In this document: positions 37,729-50,159 of the stretch, piece after piece
Numbering within the stretch: position 1 is the stretch's first letter
Layout of the letters: every line of letters begins with the position of its first letter
Assembly: GCA_963969395.1 (NCBI GenBank)
Contig: OZ017797.1
Coordinates: 38,626,001-38,690,000 of the forward strand
From: Pseudoscleropodium purum
Taxonomy: Eukaryota > Streptophyta > Bryopsida > Hypnales > Brachytheciaceae
Reading direction: 5' to 3'
DNA length: 64,000 bases
Translations under genes and position numbers: made by a program
Notes under the pieces: model-generated
Databases searched by the model: none
What the model was told of the DNA's origin: nothing
The model's input: only the letters and a program-made list of their open reading frames with translations

Positions 37729-37959
37729 GTAGAACCTCTCTTATTGCAACCTCATGTATTATATAATATATAATAAGAGAGTTAGAATTGTTGGGCTTGT
37801 ATATGCAGTCAAAATGGAAAGACATGTGTTTTTGTGGCCCCTTTGAGGAAGACACGTGTTCCTATGAATTCTCTAATTATATAAACCTTTTTTAGTGCAT
37901 AGTCCCGGTAGCATGCACCAAGAGAAGTAGATGGTAGCATGCACCAAGAAAGGTTCTAC
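37729..37959. mobile_element. GTAGAACC-family MITE, 231 bp
   Basis: Left end GTAGAACCTCTCTTA and the reverse complement of the right end (GTAGAACCTTTCTTG) match at 13 of 15 bases. A short internal duplication of 'agcatgcaccaaga' lies next to the right end. A degenerate relative is at 19218-19380. No target duplication is obvious. Confidence 0.65.
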
Positions 37960-38019
37960 CTATAACACAATTTAAATATAGTTCCTAAATAATTTCTTTG
38001 AAAACACATACTTAGCTCC

Positions 38020-38260
38020 TATCCTTCTATTAAGTTAGGCTATTTGTTTGTTTGTCATGTTGAGATCTCTAGACAGTGCATCCCTTGTTCATGTGTTTGG
38101 TGTCATCAGAAAGCCTTCAATGAGGAGGGATGCATGGGCTTGGTTTTGTGGCTTTCCAACCTAGGGTGTGAAAGTTATTGAATTTTGAATATTTGTATGG
38201 ATTAAAAAATTAGAAAATTATTTTTTTCTTTTCTTTTGGTTGTGGCAATGGCACGAGGCA
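38020..38260. repeat. Repeat family F, single copy
   Basis: Matches the 263-bp unit found twice at 326-800, including 'ccttctattaagttaggct', 'ggcttggttttgtgg' and a closing 'gcacactagtg'. Confidence 0.65.
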
Positions 38261-39270
38261 CACTAGTGTTATTGAAAGAACATTCCAGATGTCTTTGTTT
38301 GTTTGTTTTTTCAAATTTCCAATGTAGGATAACACGTGCAATTTTTATTAACCTAAAAAGTTGTCTACATTCATAAATGTGTAGATAATTATAATTGAGA
38401 TATGATTTGTGATTACATTTTTGTATCTCTGATAGAAGCCAAGACTAATAGCTATTTGATGGGTGGGGAGGGGGGAATGTTACCATACAAACATGGAGTA
38501 TGAAACCTAGAGTGTAGAGCTTAGATTTGGTAAGCTTAGAGCTTGTTTTAGAGGTTATTCTTTAAAACATAGGTACCTTGGGAAGGTGGAAGTAGGTACC
38601 CTATAACCATTAAAGGTATCCTATAACATAAGGCACCTTCTAGATAATGTTATGTACCTATGATATAGATATCCTACAACCATCAAAGGTAGTCTATATT
38701 CTAAGTTCACATAATTACTAGCTTCATTGTGCATAAAAATTATCCTTTAGTTTATTAAACTGAAAATATGTACATTCCATAATTACATTATATGACTAGG
38801 CAATGGTCCTTCCCATGCTAAGAAAGTATTATGGTTTGCTAAATATGTTTAAGAGAGACTTATGAATTCATTAAAAGATTGGAGTTGGCTAAAAAGCCAT
38901 ATAGAAGTAGACAAGCTTATAAATTTCTATATTGGTATACTTTGAAATTACGAAATTGTCCATAGCGTGAAGTTATATATGTCCTATTAACAATCCATTA
39001 CCACCTTTTTAGGTATCTATTAGCATTTTAGTATTCACCAATAAAAGATTGATAAATTAATCCTTGTTGTCATTAATGCATTGATTTTGGTATAAAATGA
39101 ACAAATTTTGATGAATTTCATGATAGAATTGGGGCCTAAAGTAGGATGATTGAAATAGGCAAGTTGATGAAAACATGTGGGTCTACCTTAAGACAATTAT
39201 GTTCATTGCAAGGGGTGCCAAATACTAAATTCTTCATACAAATTGAACCGGCAAGGTGAAAACACAATTT
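38261..39270. other. AT-rich intergenic DNA with short internal repeats
   Basis: 38560-38710 repeats phrases like 'aggtaccctataaccatta' and 'gatatcctacaaccatcaaa', a decayed minisatellite-like array. No gene seen. Confidence 0.45.
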
Positions 39271-39515
39271 TATGGGATAAATATTAAAAGGCCCCCTACT
39301 TTGTGCCATCTTAATCCCATTTTCTTCATTCACACATACACCAACCAATTTAGGGCCTCTAAGTGATTGCAAATAAGTACGTCTTCAAAATTTGTAATTT
39401 TTGTCATGTATAAAACATAAAAATAAATTATATTTTTCTTAGGGGAAACAAATCCTACATTTTCACCTTCTATTTCCGCATTCATGGGACGAGTTTAGCA
39501 TCTTATGTGAAGGTC
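39271..39515. repeat. Dispersed repeat family J, copy 2
   Basis: Same two end blocks as 33829-34320 in the same orientation, with a shorter middle. Confidence 0.55.
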
Positions 39516-39997
39516 CCCTTTCTGAGAATGCAAACATTCTACTTAAGGTAGTGGATTCTAAAAGCGACTGTGCTCTAAAAGCAATTGTGAAAAAGAGGTA
39601 TGTTGTGCTTTCTCCAATGTACCAACAATGTACATTTCAAGAAGTGGTCGCTTTCCAAAGACCACTACATTTCAACTTCAGAAATTGGTAATTCACTCCA
39701 AGAAGGTCCAAAAAATATGAAACAACTTGGGTTAACTTCGATGCAAATTCCATTTTTTCTCCCAACGAAAATTTTCTGAGAATCGTTTCAAGGGAGTTCA
39801 GCTTCTCCCCAAAAGGCAAACAGCTCTTCAATGGTTGCTTCTAGAGCCGACTACCTTATTATTGAATTTCAAAAAACACCACTCCTGTTAGAAGCGTATA
39901 GTCCCCTCCTCCCAAATATAATCCCATCCCTGCCTGCCCCAAGGAGAGAGAACTCTGTCATTGATTTATCCCGAACTCTGCCGCAACCTGCCATGGC

Positions 39998-40165
39998 ATG
40001 AATTCAAACAGAGCTTCCCAGTTGCAAGCCCTCCTGAAGACGAGATTCAATCAATGCCTGTCAAACGCAAAGCTCCTCAGCTCCTCCTTTGTCCGTCCCA
40101 CCCAAGTTATTGCCATTGGAATTTGTATCCATAATGGGAGGGCGATCGGAAACGGGGTCGGTTAG
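39998..40165 (+). CDS. Short coding-like ORF in a GC-richer island, possible gene or exon fragment
   Basis: A 55-codon ORF starts at ATG 39998 and ends at TAG 40163-40165. The N-terminal half is rich in Arg, Lys, Ser, Asn, Gln and Leu without acidic residues, like an organelle-targeting presequence. The surrounding 39890-40620 stretch is clearly less AT-rich than its neighbours and carries other short coding-like frames (40379-40447; a hydrophobic one at about 40509-40620). Together these could be a decayed or multi-exon small gene. No family was recognised and no splice pattern joins them convincingly. Confidence 0.3.
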   Translation: MNSNRASQLQALLKTRFNQCLSNAKLLSSSFVRPTQVIAIGICIHNGRAIGNGVG

Positions 40166-40624
40166 CTTACTCATCATGAAAATATGACGGAGAGTGGAGT
40201 GTGGGCAAAGAGGGACCAAGGAGGATTGATCCCTCTATTGTCCGCATGTTTTTATCCTTGTAAAAAAATCCTGAATTTATTTATTTATTTGCCACATGTG
40301 ATATTAAATTTGCAAAATTTTGAATTTCGTATTTGCAATCAGAGACCCCAAAGAAGCTTATACAGGCAACGACGAAAACATGGATTCGTATTTGCAACGA
40401 TTGAGAGACCCAAAAATTATCGAGGAGAGATGCAAAGGATGGTGTTGAAAGCAACGTTGGCTAACTCTGCATGTTTAGTACATTGATGAGGAGACAGAGT
40501 TGGCTGTTCAGAGCCTGTGCCAATTTCCCAAAGTCTTGAATTTTGCAAATTCTGTGTAGGAGCTGCGTTTGCAGTGACTCTTTTATCATCAAGTACAGTC
40601 CATCCAGAGCTGATTCTCTAGTAC

Positions 40625-41597
40625 CTAACCCCTCGTCGCCGCAGGGGACCAAAAGTGTCCTCACACAGTTTTCAAAATCCTATAACTTTTGCATCCAATG
40701 CCCGAATTCAATATAACTTGTTGGAAAAGTTGTGCTCTCTCTTTGAGTTTGTATGGTAGAATTTTCAAATTGATTCAAGATGTACACAGTAATTGGAAGC
40801 CAATCAAAGTTCACGGTTTCAATTTGAGTCTACCAAACTGCATTTGATGGCTACCAAACTTCAGGAGGCTAAATCTCCTTTATCCAATGTTTGTTTTCAA
40901 TAAAATTTGTTGGGTTATGTTCCTCTAAAGTCTGATTATTGTGATAAAATTTTCATGTCAATCCAAGTTTTCTTTGAATGTTTGGGAGCAATTCGAAGTT
41001 CAAAACTCTGACATTTTTGAATTATAGTGAACTTTAGTAGCTTATTTCTTCTCCATACAATGTCCCTTTCCAATAATTCTTTTTTGAAAAGTTGCGCATA
41101 CTAGTCTAGTTTGTGTGGCTAAAATTTCATATCAAGCCAAGAAGTTATGAGTGACTGAGAAGCATTTTAGTAGGAGGTTTAGCCTCATACGTGTTTTCTG
41201 CAACTCTTTTGACCTATTTTTTGACATTTGCAAGTCATTTTGCAAACACGTACAATCAATTTATTGATATTTTTTCCACCAATGTGTTTTATATGTTGGT
41301 TTTGAATAACTTTCTAGATTTAAATTTTTTTTCATTTGAGTAAGTTTAGAAATCGAATTTCGCATCCAAGTGTGTTGCTAGGAAAATTTCAGCATCTTTT
41401 TTCAACACTAAAACATTATAATCTTTGAATCCATATGGTTAAATGACTCCAAATCTGTACCAAATCATCTACAACATGTTCACTACAATATTATACGGTT
41501 AAGATCTTTATAACTTAGTAAAATTTACATCTACATTAGTTCAAAAGCAATGATGTTTTTGAACCCAAGTGAGACTTCGGCAATGAGAGGTTAACCC
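40625..41597. repeat. Dispersed repeat family A, complete copy
   Basis: Begins TAACCCCTCG and ends GAGAGGTTA, giving 9-base inverted ends with one mismatch. It matches 63092-64000 throughout, in the same orientation, including 'ccaaaagtgtcctcac', 'ctataacttttgcatcc' and 'tcaataaaatttgttggg'. Its last 150 bases share 'ggttaaatgactccaaat'-type phrases with the TTAACCCC family, so the two may be related. No ORF. Confidence 0.6.
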
Positions 41598-42115
41598 CTA
41601 AATACTTGATGCACTCAAATCTAGTGTTTGCAAGACTTTGAAGTTAAATAAATCTTAATCAAGGTGCGATTTTTATTCTTTTATATTTTTTGAAAGTGCT
41701 TCTTCTCGAAGTCTAGTTTTAGCATCAAAAATCCAATCTTGAAAAGAAATGACAATGATTTTTCTATTCGAGATTTTGTGCAAGGTTATCCATTGCAATT
41801 TTGATTTCCCATAGTGTTGAGAGCTCTTGGAAATGAGCCTCAAATACACTAGATCTTGGAGAAAAAATCACATTCAAAATTAATTAAAAGAAATTATAAA
41901 ATAAATCTCTAACATTCTCATTCTTTTCCTTATGAGATCTCTAACATGTCTAGATAGAATTTTGTAAGAATACAATTGAAAAAAAAATTAATACAAACTA
42001 TCAAAATGTTCACATTTTTGTTCAATTTAGAACACATTCCAAGAAGCTCAAAACAGGGGTTAAATAGACACAAAACAGAGCGGGTTTTTTTTTAAATTTT
42101 ACATGCACCCCTGGA
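41598..42115. other. AT-rich spacer, no gene seen
   Basis: Nothing beyond low-complexity sequence was found. Confidence 0.5.
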
Positions 42116-42328
42116 ATGATTTTGGGGTCAAGCGAGGGGGTCGGTTCACCCGGGCTCATGATGATGGGTAAGATCTTCTTACAGGCAACTTACCCGGGAG
42201 ACAAACTCGTTGTCGTTGTCCGGGATGATCAAGGCACACACAATGCCTCACTTGTTCTCTTCAATGACGTCGTACTTGCTTTGACGCAAGCTCAGCCCGT
42301 CAAGCCCGCGGGTTTCTTGTCTGAATGA
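42116..42328 (+). CDS. Unrecognised 70-residue coding-like ORF in a GC island
   Basis: The ORF stands out from very AT-rich flanks by balanced composition and a protein-like sequence: from about residue 22 it alternates hydrophobic and polar residues (GDKLVVVVRDDQGTHNASLV, then LFNDVVLAL), as in a beta-sheet domain. It ends inside a (TGAA)5 repeat that supplies the stop. It may be the last exon of a small gene or a captured exon; no upstream exon was found and no family is recognised. Confidence 0.35.
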   Translation: MILGSSEGVGSPGLMMMGKIFLQATYPGDKLVVVVRDDQGTHNASLVLFNDVVLALTQAQPVKPAGFLSE

Positions 42329-42341
42329 ATGAATGAATGAA
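42322..42341. repeat. (TGAA)5 microsatellite
   Basis: Five perfect TGAA units overlap the end of the ORF at 42116-42328. Confidence 0.9.
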
Positions 42342-44574
42342 TCATGGTCATTATCACACCTGCCTTCATTCAGGTGGGTTTTGACTGATCTTCAAGTTTT
42401 GCAGATTTTTTTATTCATAGAAGTTATTACGTGCATGCATGCAAGCGCGTGTGCGTACAAGATGGATAATAAGTGCAACAATCTAATGTATACGTGTATT
42501 GGGGTGCCATAATTTGTACCTTTGGGGTGTTGGACTAATTCAAAGCAATGTGTAGGTAAGTCACACACTTCATCCTTCGCCGAATATCCCACTTTTTTTT
42601 TGAAGGGTATGTGTTTTCTTCTTTTTGAATCATCGTTCTCTTTAAAGAAAGAAAAAAGTTATGCACTTCAAAGGGAGGTGCAACCATTGTGGGCAGAAAG
42701 AATTGGGAGTTTGCCCTCGTGCAATTGTTAAGATTTTTAAGAAATTTGTTTTGTCCTTTGTATATACAAATGTGAGAAATGGCAAGAACAATTGAAATTA
42801 TGATTTTTCGACAAAGTTTGAATTTGTTAAAAAAAATTGAAGTGTGTTGTACATCATGGCCTAAAAGAATCTCTAATTTATTCCATAGTCAATAAAAAAA
42901 AAAGTATATCCGTGATGGTCATCTTACTCACTTATAGTAATCACAATATTTTCTGACATGGCTACAATATGAAGGCCTAAAAAGTCACTTCTTGCAATAA
43001 ATTCATGCTCAAAAGCTAAAGGTTCCTATTGTAGTAACTACGCACTCCATTCTTGTAACCTAATATAAATTGTAGACACTAATTGAATTCAACAAAGTTC
43101 AAATCTCATTTATTGAAAAAAGACTAAATTGGGTCATTCCCTAGGTATTTGAAATGGATCTTTAGTTCATAATGAATTATGCTACTTTAAATTCCCTTTG
43201 GAACAATTCTTGGGATATTAAGAAAATATGAATGGAGCTTTTCATTTGTTCAAAATGTGGTACCAAAGTTCTCAAGCGTTCTTTAATCTATCATATGTGT
43301 ATCATAGTAAGATCACGATTACCTTCAACTTAGGCCTTTTTCATGCTTTGGATGAGTACGTTAATAATGGAATTTCATATTATCTATACTAATTTATTTA
43401 CACTAATTCATTTAAACATGTTGCGAGTTTCTATTCTCAATGATTCAAAATATGTTTTACAAAGAGTAAACCTGTGTATGACATGCAAAATGGCTGATTT
43501 GTCCAATTGCCATTAACAAAAAAATAAAAAATAAATTTCATACAAAGACAAATGTGAGAAATGAAGGAAGCAACTAGAATTTTATTTTTTTTGACAAAAT
43601 ATGAATTTTATTATGAATTTTCGAAGTTTGTTGTCCAATTAGCCCCAAAAAGTTAATAAACTACCTAAAATCAACAAAGAAGTGTTTCCACGTTGGTCAT
43701 CTTAACACCCAAAGTAGTCATAACATTCTCTAACATGGTTAGAAGATTTTTTAACATGGACATGATATAAAGAAATTTTTAAAATAACTTTTTACTAACA
43801 ATTTACACTAAAAAGGTGTCAATGTTCTATGACAATTACTAATAATTCCATAACCATATCCCAAGGCTTTGATGACAATTGCAAATCAACCTAATGGAAT
43901 CTTCATTCTATTTTTAAGAAAAAGTTTCTCATGGGTTGATAGAAGACTATAATGGGGGAGTTCCCTAAGTGCTTGTCATGGATGATTTGCTTGTCATAGG
44001 CAGGTTTACCTTATCAATAGCATTTGATGAGGGGATTTTCATAATCACAATTGGTAAAAACATTTATCAAGTACAAAAATTTAGATCATTTAAAAATCAC
44101 TTAGTACATGTAACACTTAAATATCATTGTTATGTAGTTGGTAAATACATATATTACAAATGTACGTCCATAGTTTCCTCGTCTATAATACTTGCTATGT
44201 TGTCGTGAAAACATTATTGAATGAAAAAATTTCTCCTTTTGTTTGTTAGAAGTTTGTATATGAGTAATAAATGATATTTACACATTAGAAGATAGAATGG
44301 CTTAAAATTCGTGCATTTTTTTATAAAAAATATGTTGAAATTATAGCACTTGTAATTCCTATTAGTAATACATTTGGATTTAAAGATGGAAATTCTAACA
44401 TGTTCTAAAAAATGTTGTTGCAGTCTATTTTTAGAGAATGGGTGATTTTTTTTTTCATTGATACAATTTTCTACATTTATCTTCATTGTCAAAATAATTG
44501 AAATTGATATTCTATTATAAAATTTGAGATACAATTTTCATTGTGTGCACTATTATGAAGAAACTACAAATTTA
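42342..44574. other. AT-rich intergenic DNA, no gene seen
   Basis: Two stretches (42760-43020 and 43540-43780) share wording such as 'caaatgtgagaaatg', 'gacaaa', 'gaatttgtt' and 'catggtcatctta', so they are probably old copies of one repeat. No coding frame. Confidence 0.45.
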
Positions 44575-45159
44575 TTAACCCCTAGAAGATCAAATGACCA
44601 TTGAACGTATACAAGTGATTTGAGGTAAGTAGGTTTGAAGTCATTTTTTTAATGAATGTTCTTAAAATTTGGATACAAAATGTAAATATGTACCCCCTTC
44701 GTAGGAATATAATTTTTTTCTAATTGGATGCTTGAATCAAAAGTTATGTTGCTCTAGATTTTCTAAAAAGTTGAAGCAATTTTGGACAGTATGTGCAAAA
44801 CTCCTCCAATGACTTTGAAATTTGGTAGACATGTAAATTATATAATGCAGGATGCAAATGTAAAAAAAATCCATGTATAGTATAAAAATCTCACTATAAG
44901 AAGAGTTAACATATGCTGGCCTTGTTGCAAGGATAGAAAAAAACTTTTTCTCCTAACTTCAAACATTTTAATCTTTCAATTTGTGCAGTCAAAGTATTTG
45001 ATATTTTTCCCATATATTCTTAAAGAAGTCTAGTACAAATTTATATGGTTGAATTTTGAAAAAAAATTTAAAAAATGTCATTTTTTTCCTTGTTGCCCCA
45101 CAGAGTGACAGTTTTTGACAATATCTACTCAAAATGTACCTCAGTCCTTTAGGGGTTAA
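44575..45159. mobile_element. TTAACCCCTAAA-family element, short copy B3 (585 bp)
   Basis: Left end TTAACCCCTAGAAG and right end CCTTTAGGGGTTAA are inverted repeats. The dinucleotide TA flanks both sides (44573-44574, 45160-45161). The interior is shorter than in the 0.94-kb copies and shares only part of their sequence. Confidence 0.6.
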
Positions 45160-45429
45160 TATACATATAGTATAACTTTTGAGGCATGCACAAAAAAAAA
45201 ATTTGAAGTCATGTCAATATCACAAACAAATAGCCCTTTGGATACAACACAATTTGTCACAATGCTGCAAGGCTTTTGAGCATCATGGGAATAAAGGAAT
45301 GGCTGTTAGTGGAACTTCAAATATATATTGTCTTTATGGATGTTTTTTCCAAAGCAAAGCTTTAGAAGATTTTTGGGGCCTTTGGATGCCTACAAGTTAT
45401 CACAACTTGCAAATGCAGGAAATAGGTTC

Positions 45430-45665
45430 GATGTAGCGGTTTGACGTGGCTGAGACCTTGCCACATCATTGACCAATTTTTTATTTTTTTTCTTAAATTT
45501 TTTTTTTGCATTTGGAGACTTTTTTTTTTTTTGATAGTGGGCCGTTCCCCTCATTGCAGGGAACAACTGCGGGGAAACAAGTCTAAAATAGGCTTCTGGG
45601 ACCCCCAAAACTCTTCTAATGGAATGCATGGTTTTCAAGTTTCTGAACTTTGGGTCTTTTAAAAA
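45430..45665 (-). repeat. Repeat family K, inverted copy
   Basis: The segment with 'gacgtggc...gccacatcattgacc', a T-rich middle and 'gttcccctcattgcagggaac' corresponds in reverse order to material at 56680-56930 ('cggggaacaatg'). Coding frames on both strands are chance. Confidence 0.4.
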
Positions 45666-46037
45666 AAAAATTATGCTTGGTAAATCTTAATTTGGATTGC
45701 TTAAATTTACTGGAAATGGATTCTTTCTACTGTAAAAGGATTATTATGTATTGAATATGCAACACTTCAATGCCAAAATTGCCAAGGACCATTGGCCATC
45801 TTTTATGAAAAAATAACTTTGCACACAATTAAAACCAAAATTCTTTTGCCATTATTCAGTTCAACAAACTAAGTATTGAATTTTGAAGAACGACTAATTT
45901 CATGGGACTCTACAAGGTTTTATCAAGATTCAATAGTTAAATATGAAAATTATAATCATTGACTTTGAACAAAACTATCAAAATCAAATGTCTTAAGAGA
46001 AGTAATGGTCTTTATTGCAAAAATTATTTACTACAAT

Positions 46038-46051
46038 CCCCCCCCCCCCCC
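46038..46051. repeat. Poly-C tract
   Basis: Fourteen consecutive C in AT-rich DNA. Confidence 0.9.
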
Positions 46052-46261
46052 AAATGGTGCAATAAAACACAAATAATAATTTCAAATAATATGAAGCCAT
46101 CATGTAGAAAATATAGGCTCTTGAGTGAAAATAAGGCCTATTGTGTACTAACATTTTTCAAGGATGATGAAGTACAAACATCCATGTTTTATAGACTATA
46201 CCCAAACAAGATTTGTGTACAAATTTTGGAGTTGCTCATTCTTCATGACCTTTCGTTATAA

Positions 46262-46646
46262 GAGCCGACCTAGTACCGTATTGATCACCCCCCATTTCCA
46301 CTCTATAGGTTGTTCTAATCCTATGAAGTTGTGGCATGATTCCCAAAATCGTTGTGGTGCATGATGATTGATTGTGAATCTCTCAATATTGCAATCAACC
46401 CTTGGATGATTTGCAATTACCTTATAGTTGGAAATGGAAAAGTCTATATGACTAATATAGGTTGTATATTACAGTTCGTTTTAAAAATTCATAATAATAT
46501 CAATATTAATATTTTGAGTTAAAAAATTCTGGAAAGTTATGTAATCCTTCCGAACTCTATTTTTATATAAGAAAAAAATTTTGCACTCAAGTAATTTGCC
46601 ATCCACATGTGTGTGATTACTTAAATGGTTGGAAATGGGTCGGCTC
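46262..46646 (-). mobile_element. GAGCCGACCC-family MITE, copy D1 (385 bp)
   Basis: It starts GAGCCGACC and ends GGTCGGCTC, perfect inverted ends. The interior is the reverse complement of 50837-51210 and 57018-57395, with landmarks 'ttccgaactctatttttatat', 'caatattgcaatcaaccc' and 'aatggttggaaatggg'. It is non-coding. This copy has the best-preserved ends of the family. Confidence 0.75.
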
Positions 46647-47024
46647 CCCTATCTTGGAACAAACTTAGGAATAAAACTTATTGTCTACTTTTCGTTGAAG
46701 TAAATAAAAAATAGTTTTTATTATCAAACCAACCATGTCTCCTATGATGATCTAGAGATGTTTTTTTTTTCATTTTTAAGAACATTTATGTCATCTTCAA
46801 GCAACCTTCAAACTTACTTCTATTTGATAATGTTATATAAAAGTAGATACTTCGATACACATATTTAGACAACAAATAGTTTATATTGGATTCAAGGAAG
46901 TAGTAAGCAGTAATTGCCTCTTTTGAATGCATAGTGACAAACTATGCACTTAGAATCCCAATTCCAATTTTGTTTTCATTTAAATTTCATTTACCCCCTT
47001 CCTCTACCCTTCCTTCCATTTCAT

Positions 47025-47960
47025 TTAACCCCTAAAGGACCAAATTGCGTTTTTTGGCAACATAGAAAATTTGGGTAGGTGCATGTGACTAGAGATTTTG
47101 ATGTTTTGGGCCTAAATTTTAATAGAAGGTGTAGACAATGAATATATTTCATGTGCACTAAATTTCAAGACATTTGGAAATATGAATGTAAAGTTATAGC
47201 CTAGTATGTAGTTTGTTTCTCAACTCAGGCAGTTAGGGCAAATCTGAAAAAATCATTCTTTTTCAATAAACCAAATTTGAAATTGGTTCTTTAGATTTAT
47301 ATATACATTAAAATCTCTGAATCATACCATTTTGATTGATGAGTCAAAAGATATGAGGTGTTTTAGTTTGTGGGCAGTTATGGATTTTCTACCTCAAAAT
47401 AAACTTTGAAGTCCTTTATTGAATTTAATTTTCAATATTTTTTTGGAAAAAAATAACATAAGGTGAAGATTGTTTATTACAACACTACAACCTTTGGGAT
47501 TGGCATTTTTCAATTCCATACATAAATTGTTAATAATTTAGTATTTTGAACCATTATCTACATCTTTCTACTTACTATTTTTTTCCTATATGTTGTACAA
47601 TTCCAAATAATCTAAACCTTTTTAAGCATGTAACCAACATGCCTTGAAGAATGAATCCAAAGAGTTGAAATCATTTTCAACATTTTTTCACACAAGTGTG
47701 ACCTTGTGAAGTTCAACTGCCCCATTTTTCACAGGGACAAAAAAATAATTTTTGTCACTTCAAATGCTAATATCTTGCAATCTACGAAGTAGAAATTTCT
47801 CAAATTCTTACCACATCTTTTCAAACCAGTGTACTACAAGATCCTATGGTTACATGTGTCTAAAGAAGTTTTGTTTTTTCTAAATTTTGAAACTTGTATA
47901 AGAAATGACAGTTTTGCAGCATTTTTGGCAAAAACATAGTCAAGGAACTTTAGGGGTCAA
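47025..47960. mobile_element. TTAACCCCTAAA-family element, copy B2 (936 bp)
   Basis: Left end TTAACCCCTAAAGG and right end CTTTAGGGGTCAA are inverted repeats. The interior matches 31597-32545 block by block in the same orientation. No transposase frame. Confidence 0.7.
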
Positions 47961-48349
47961 ATAATTTAAAAAGAAAATGAAGCTCCCATTTTGACATCTA
48001 TTGGACCCTCCTACTTGGGTCATGCTCACATTACTACATTCTTAGCAATCAATCCATTGATATCATGATAGTGCACTTCGGAAGGGAACATGCTAGGATG
48101 TGGTTTGCCGTAATTCTATTTGTGCTTTACCAATTTCATCCCAACAAACTTTGAAAAATAAAATAAAAATTCGTTTTTTGTTAGAATGTCGTCATTTTGT
48201 TTGCAAATGGCTTCTCTCAAAAAATTTCAATCTCTGAAAAATACTCAAGTTGACAAAATAGTTTTTTAAAGGTAACTAGATAGCAAATCTACCTGGTAAT
48301 AGGCATACACACTTTAATCCCTCAGTGCCCATCATTTGTTTATAGTCTC

Positions 48350-48485
48350 TGTGGCGACCCAAATTTTGGTCGAAAGTCCATCAAATTGCCCATTTCTTTA
48401 GACTCTTACCCAAAGTTTGGCCATGCATTCCCATGGCCTCTCGACTTGGTCGACCCATGTATGAAGCGCCCCTAAGTACATCATC
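48350..48485. repeat. Repeat family L, partial copy
   Basis: Contains GTGGCGACCC at one end and CCCATGTATGAAGCGCCCC at the other. Its reverse complement matches 57862-57992. Confidence 0.55.
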
Positions 48486-49254
48486 AAAATCAAGCAATTC
48501 AATTGTTTTCCTTTAATTCAATATTTCATTCCCTTTCTTTTTTTTAAAATTTACAATATGACACTTTTCATCTGATTTGGCAGCTAGGGTTTAAACCGCT
48601 GCATTAGGGCCACGTTTCCATATACTATGATACATCATGTTGTCCAGCCCAATTAATGCTGAGCCCAACCGCGCATGCTCATACATCTTGGAAGTTGTGA
48701 CATAAGGAGATTATTCTTTAAAAAGAAATTTAAACCTTCTGAAGATTTTTTTCAATTTGTAGCCCCATGCATCTTGCAGACACATGTCCTCAATATGGGA
48801 AACTTCTCATCTCCAAGCAACCTCCAGTAGCCAAAGCTTAGAGTATCCTGAAGGAGTAACATAAAACAAAGTCAGCGGGCGATTCTAATCCAGCCATTTG
48901 GATTGAAGGATGTGCATGACTGACTGAGTGAGTGCATGTTGTGAAGATATTACCACCATTTCTCTTTTAATTTGTATAAAAAGAGGAATGCTTGAGGACT
49001 GCCGGCGGCAGTGTTTTGAATAAGCTTGATGGTGTGGCCCTGTGATGGTTTCGTTTTATTTTAGTGTTGTCTGAAAATGTAAAAATTTGATGCCAGGCCC
49101 TGCCTCTAGTTTGCTGTACGGTTTCCTTTTTTTTGCAATGGAAATGGTCCGTGTGTTTAAAAAAAATAAGCTTCATATCATTGTCGTGAGGAAAGCAGTA
49201 TTAAATTTTTTTTTTCCAGAGCATCAACTTCACAACAGAACACTAGAATGCAGG
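48486..49254. other. Intergenic DNA, no gene seen
   Basis: Composition is moderate at 48570-49020 but no convincing frame exists; both overlapping frames at 48967-49362 look like chance. Confidence 0.4.
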
Positions 49255-50010
49255 TACACTCTGTTTTTGTTTTTCAAATGGAAGAACCATTGCATTAAAA
49301 AAACCAATACACAACAGCCAAGCTTAATGGCTAGACAACGAAGAGAAACAAGTATAGACTAAAAAGGAACAGAATGAAGCTAAGTGAAAATAATAGGAGG
49401 AGGGTTGTTATTGTTCCAAACATCATGATCCCCTTCTTTAGAAGCAAGAATTTGTGAGTGGATCCAAATATTATTGAAATTCCATCAAACGTCATTAGAT
49501 TGTTGGGGCCGTTGACGCGTTTTTAATTTTGCCTTTAGTTGCGCTGCACAATTGGAGTCTAAAAGAGCATCCCAAAGTATTTTTTGAGTAAAATCAAAGG
49601 GCCATTTATGATGGTTGAAGACCATACCATTCCTAGAAATCCATATAGTCCACAAAGAAGAGCCATGAAGAAGGGTCTAGATCGTTCTAAGGTGATGAAA
49701 CCATTTGGGGATGGCAATTCCGAAAACGCATTGAGTTAAATTGAATCTAAATGGAGGGTCATGTTCGGGGTTTCTCCAAATAGATGGTGAAGAATAGATT
49801 GGGCATACCCCCAAGTCCCTTAGGCTTGTGAATATAAGAAGAAACGATGGTGAGAAATTTCATCTAATCTTAAATCACAACAATTACACATGATGTTGAT
49901 GCCAAAATTAATTCAGGCTCTCCATGAGTGAACAACAACAACATTGTGCCATACTGACTACATAATTGTTGCTTTTTTCGATGATCTAGCCTTATACTAA
50001 TCATCCTTCT
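49255..50010 (-). mobile_element. LINE (L1-type) 3' remnant, minus orientation
   Basis: On the minus strand, broken frames read CNCCDLRLDEISHHRFF near 49870-49830, the Cys-x2-Cys...His pattern of the zf-RVT domain. This is followed by LWTIWISRNGMVFN near 49655-49615, the usual sequence after it in plant non-LTR retrotransposon ORF2 proteins. The ORF tail reaches about 49260. Stops and frame changes make it inactive. The reverse transcriptase core is absent. Confidence 0.65.
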
Positions 50011-50159
50011 AATATGGACTAAAGGTGTGGTAAAAAAAGCCTAGCCATTTATTTGAGATGGGCCTTTTTAGTTGACAATGTTCGCTAAGGAGCTTGTGAC
50101 CTATAGAAGTAGAATACACCATCAAAAAATTGCCATCTTGCCATTGCCACTTGCCTAGA

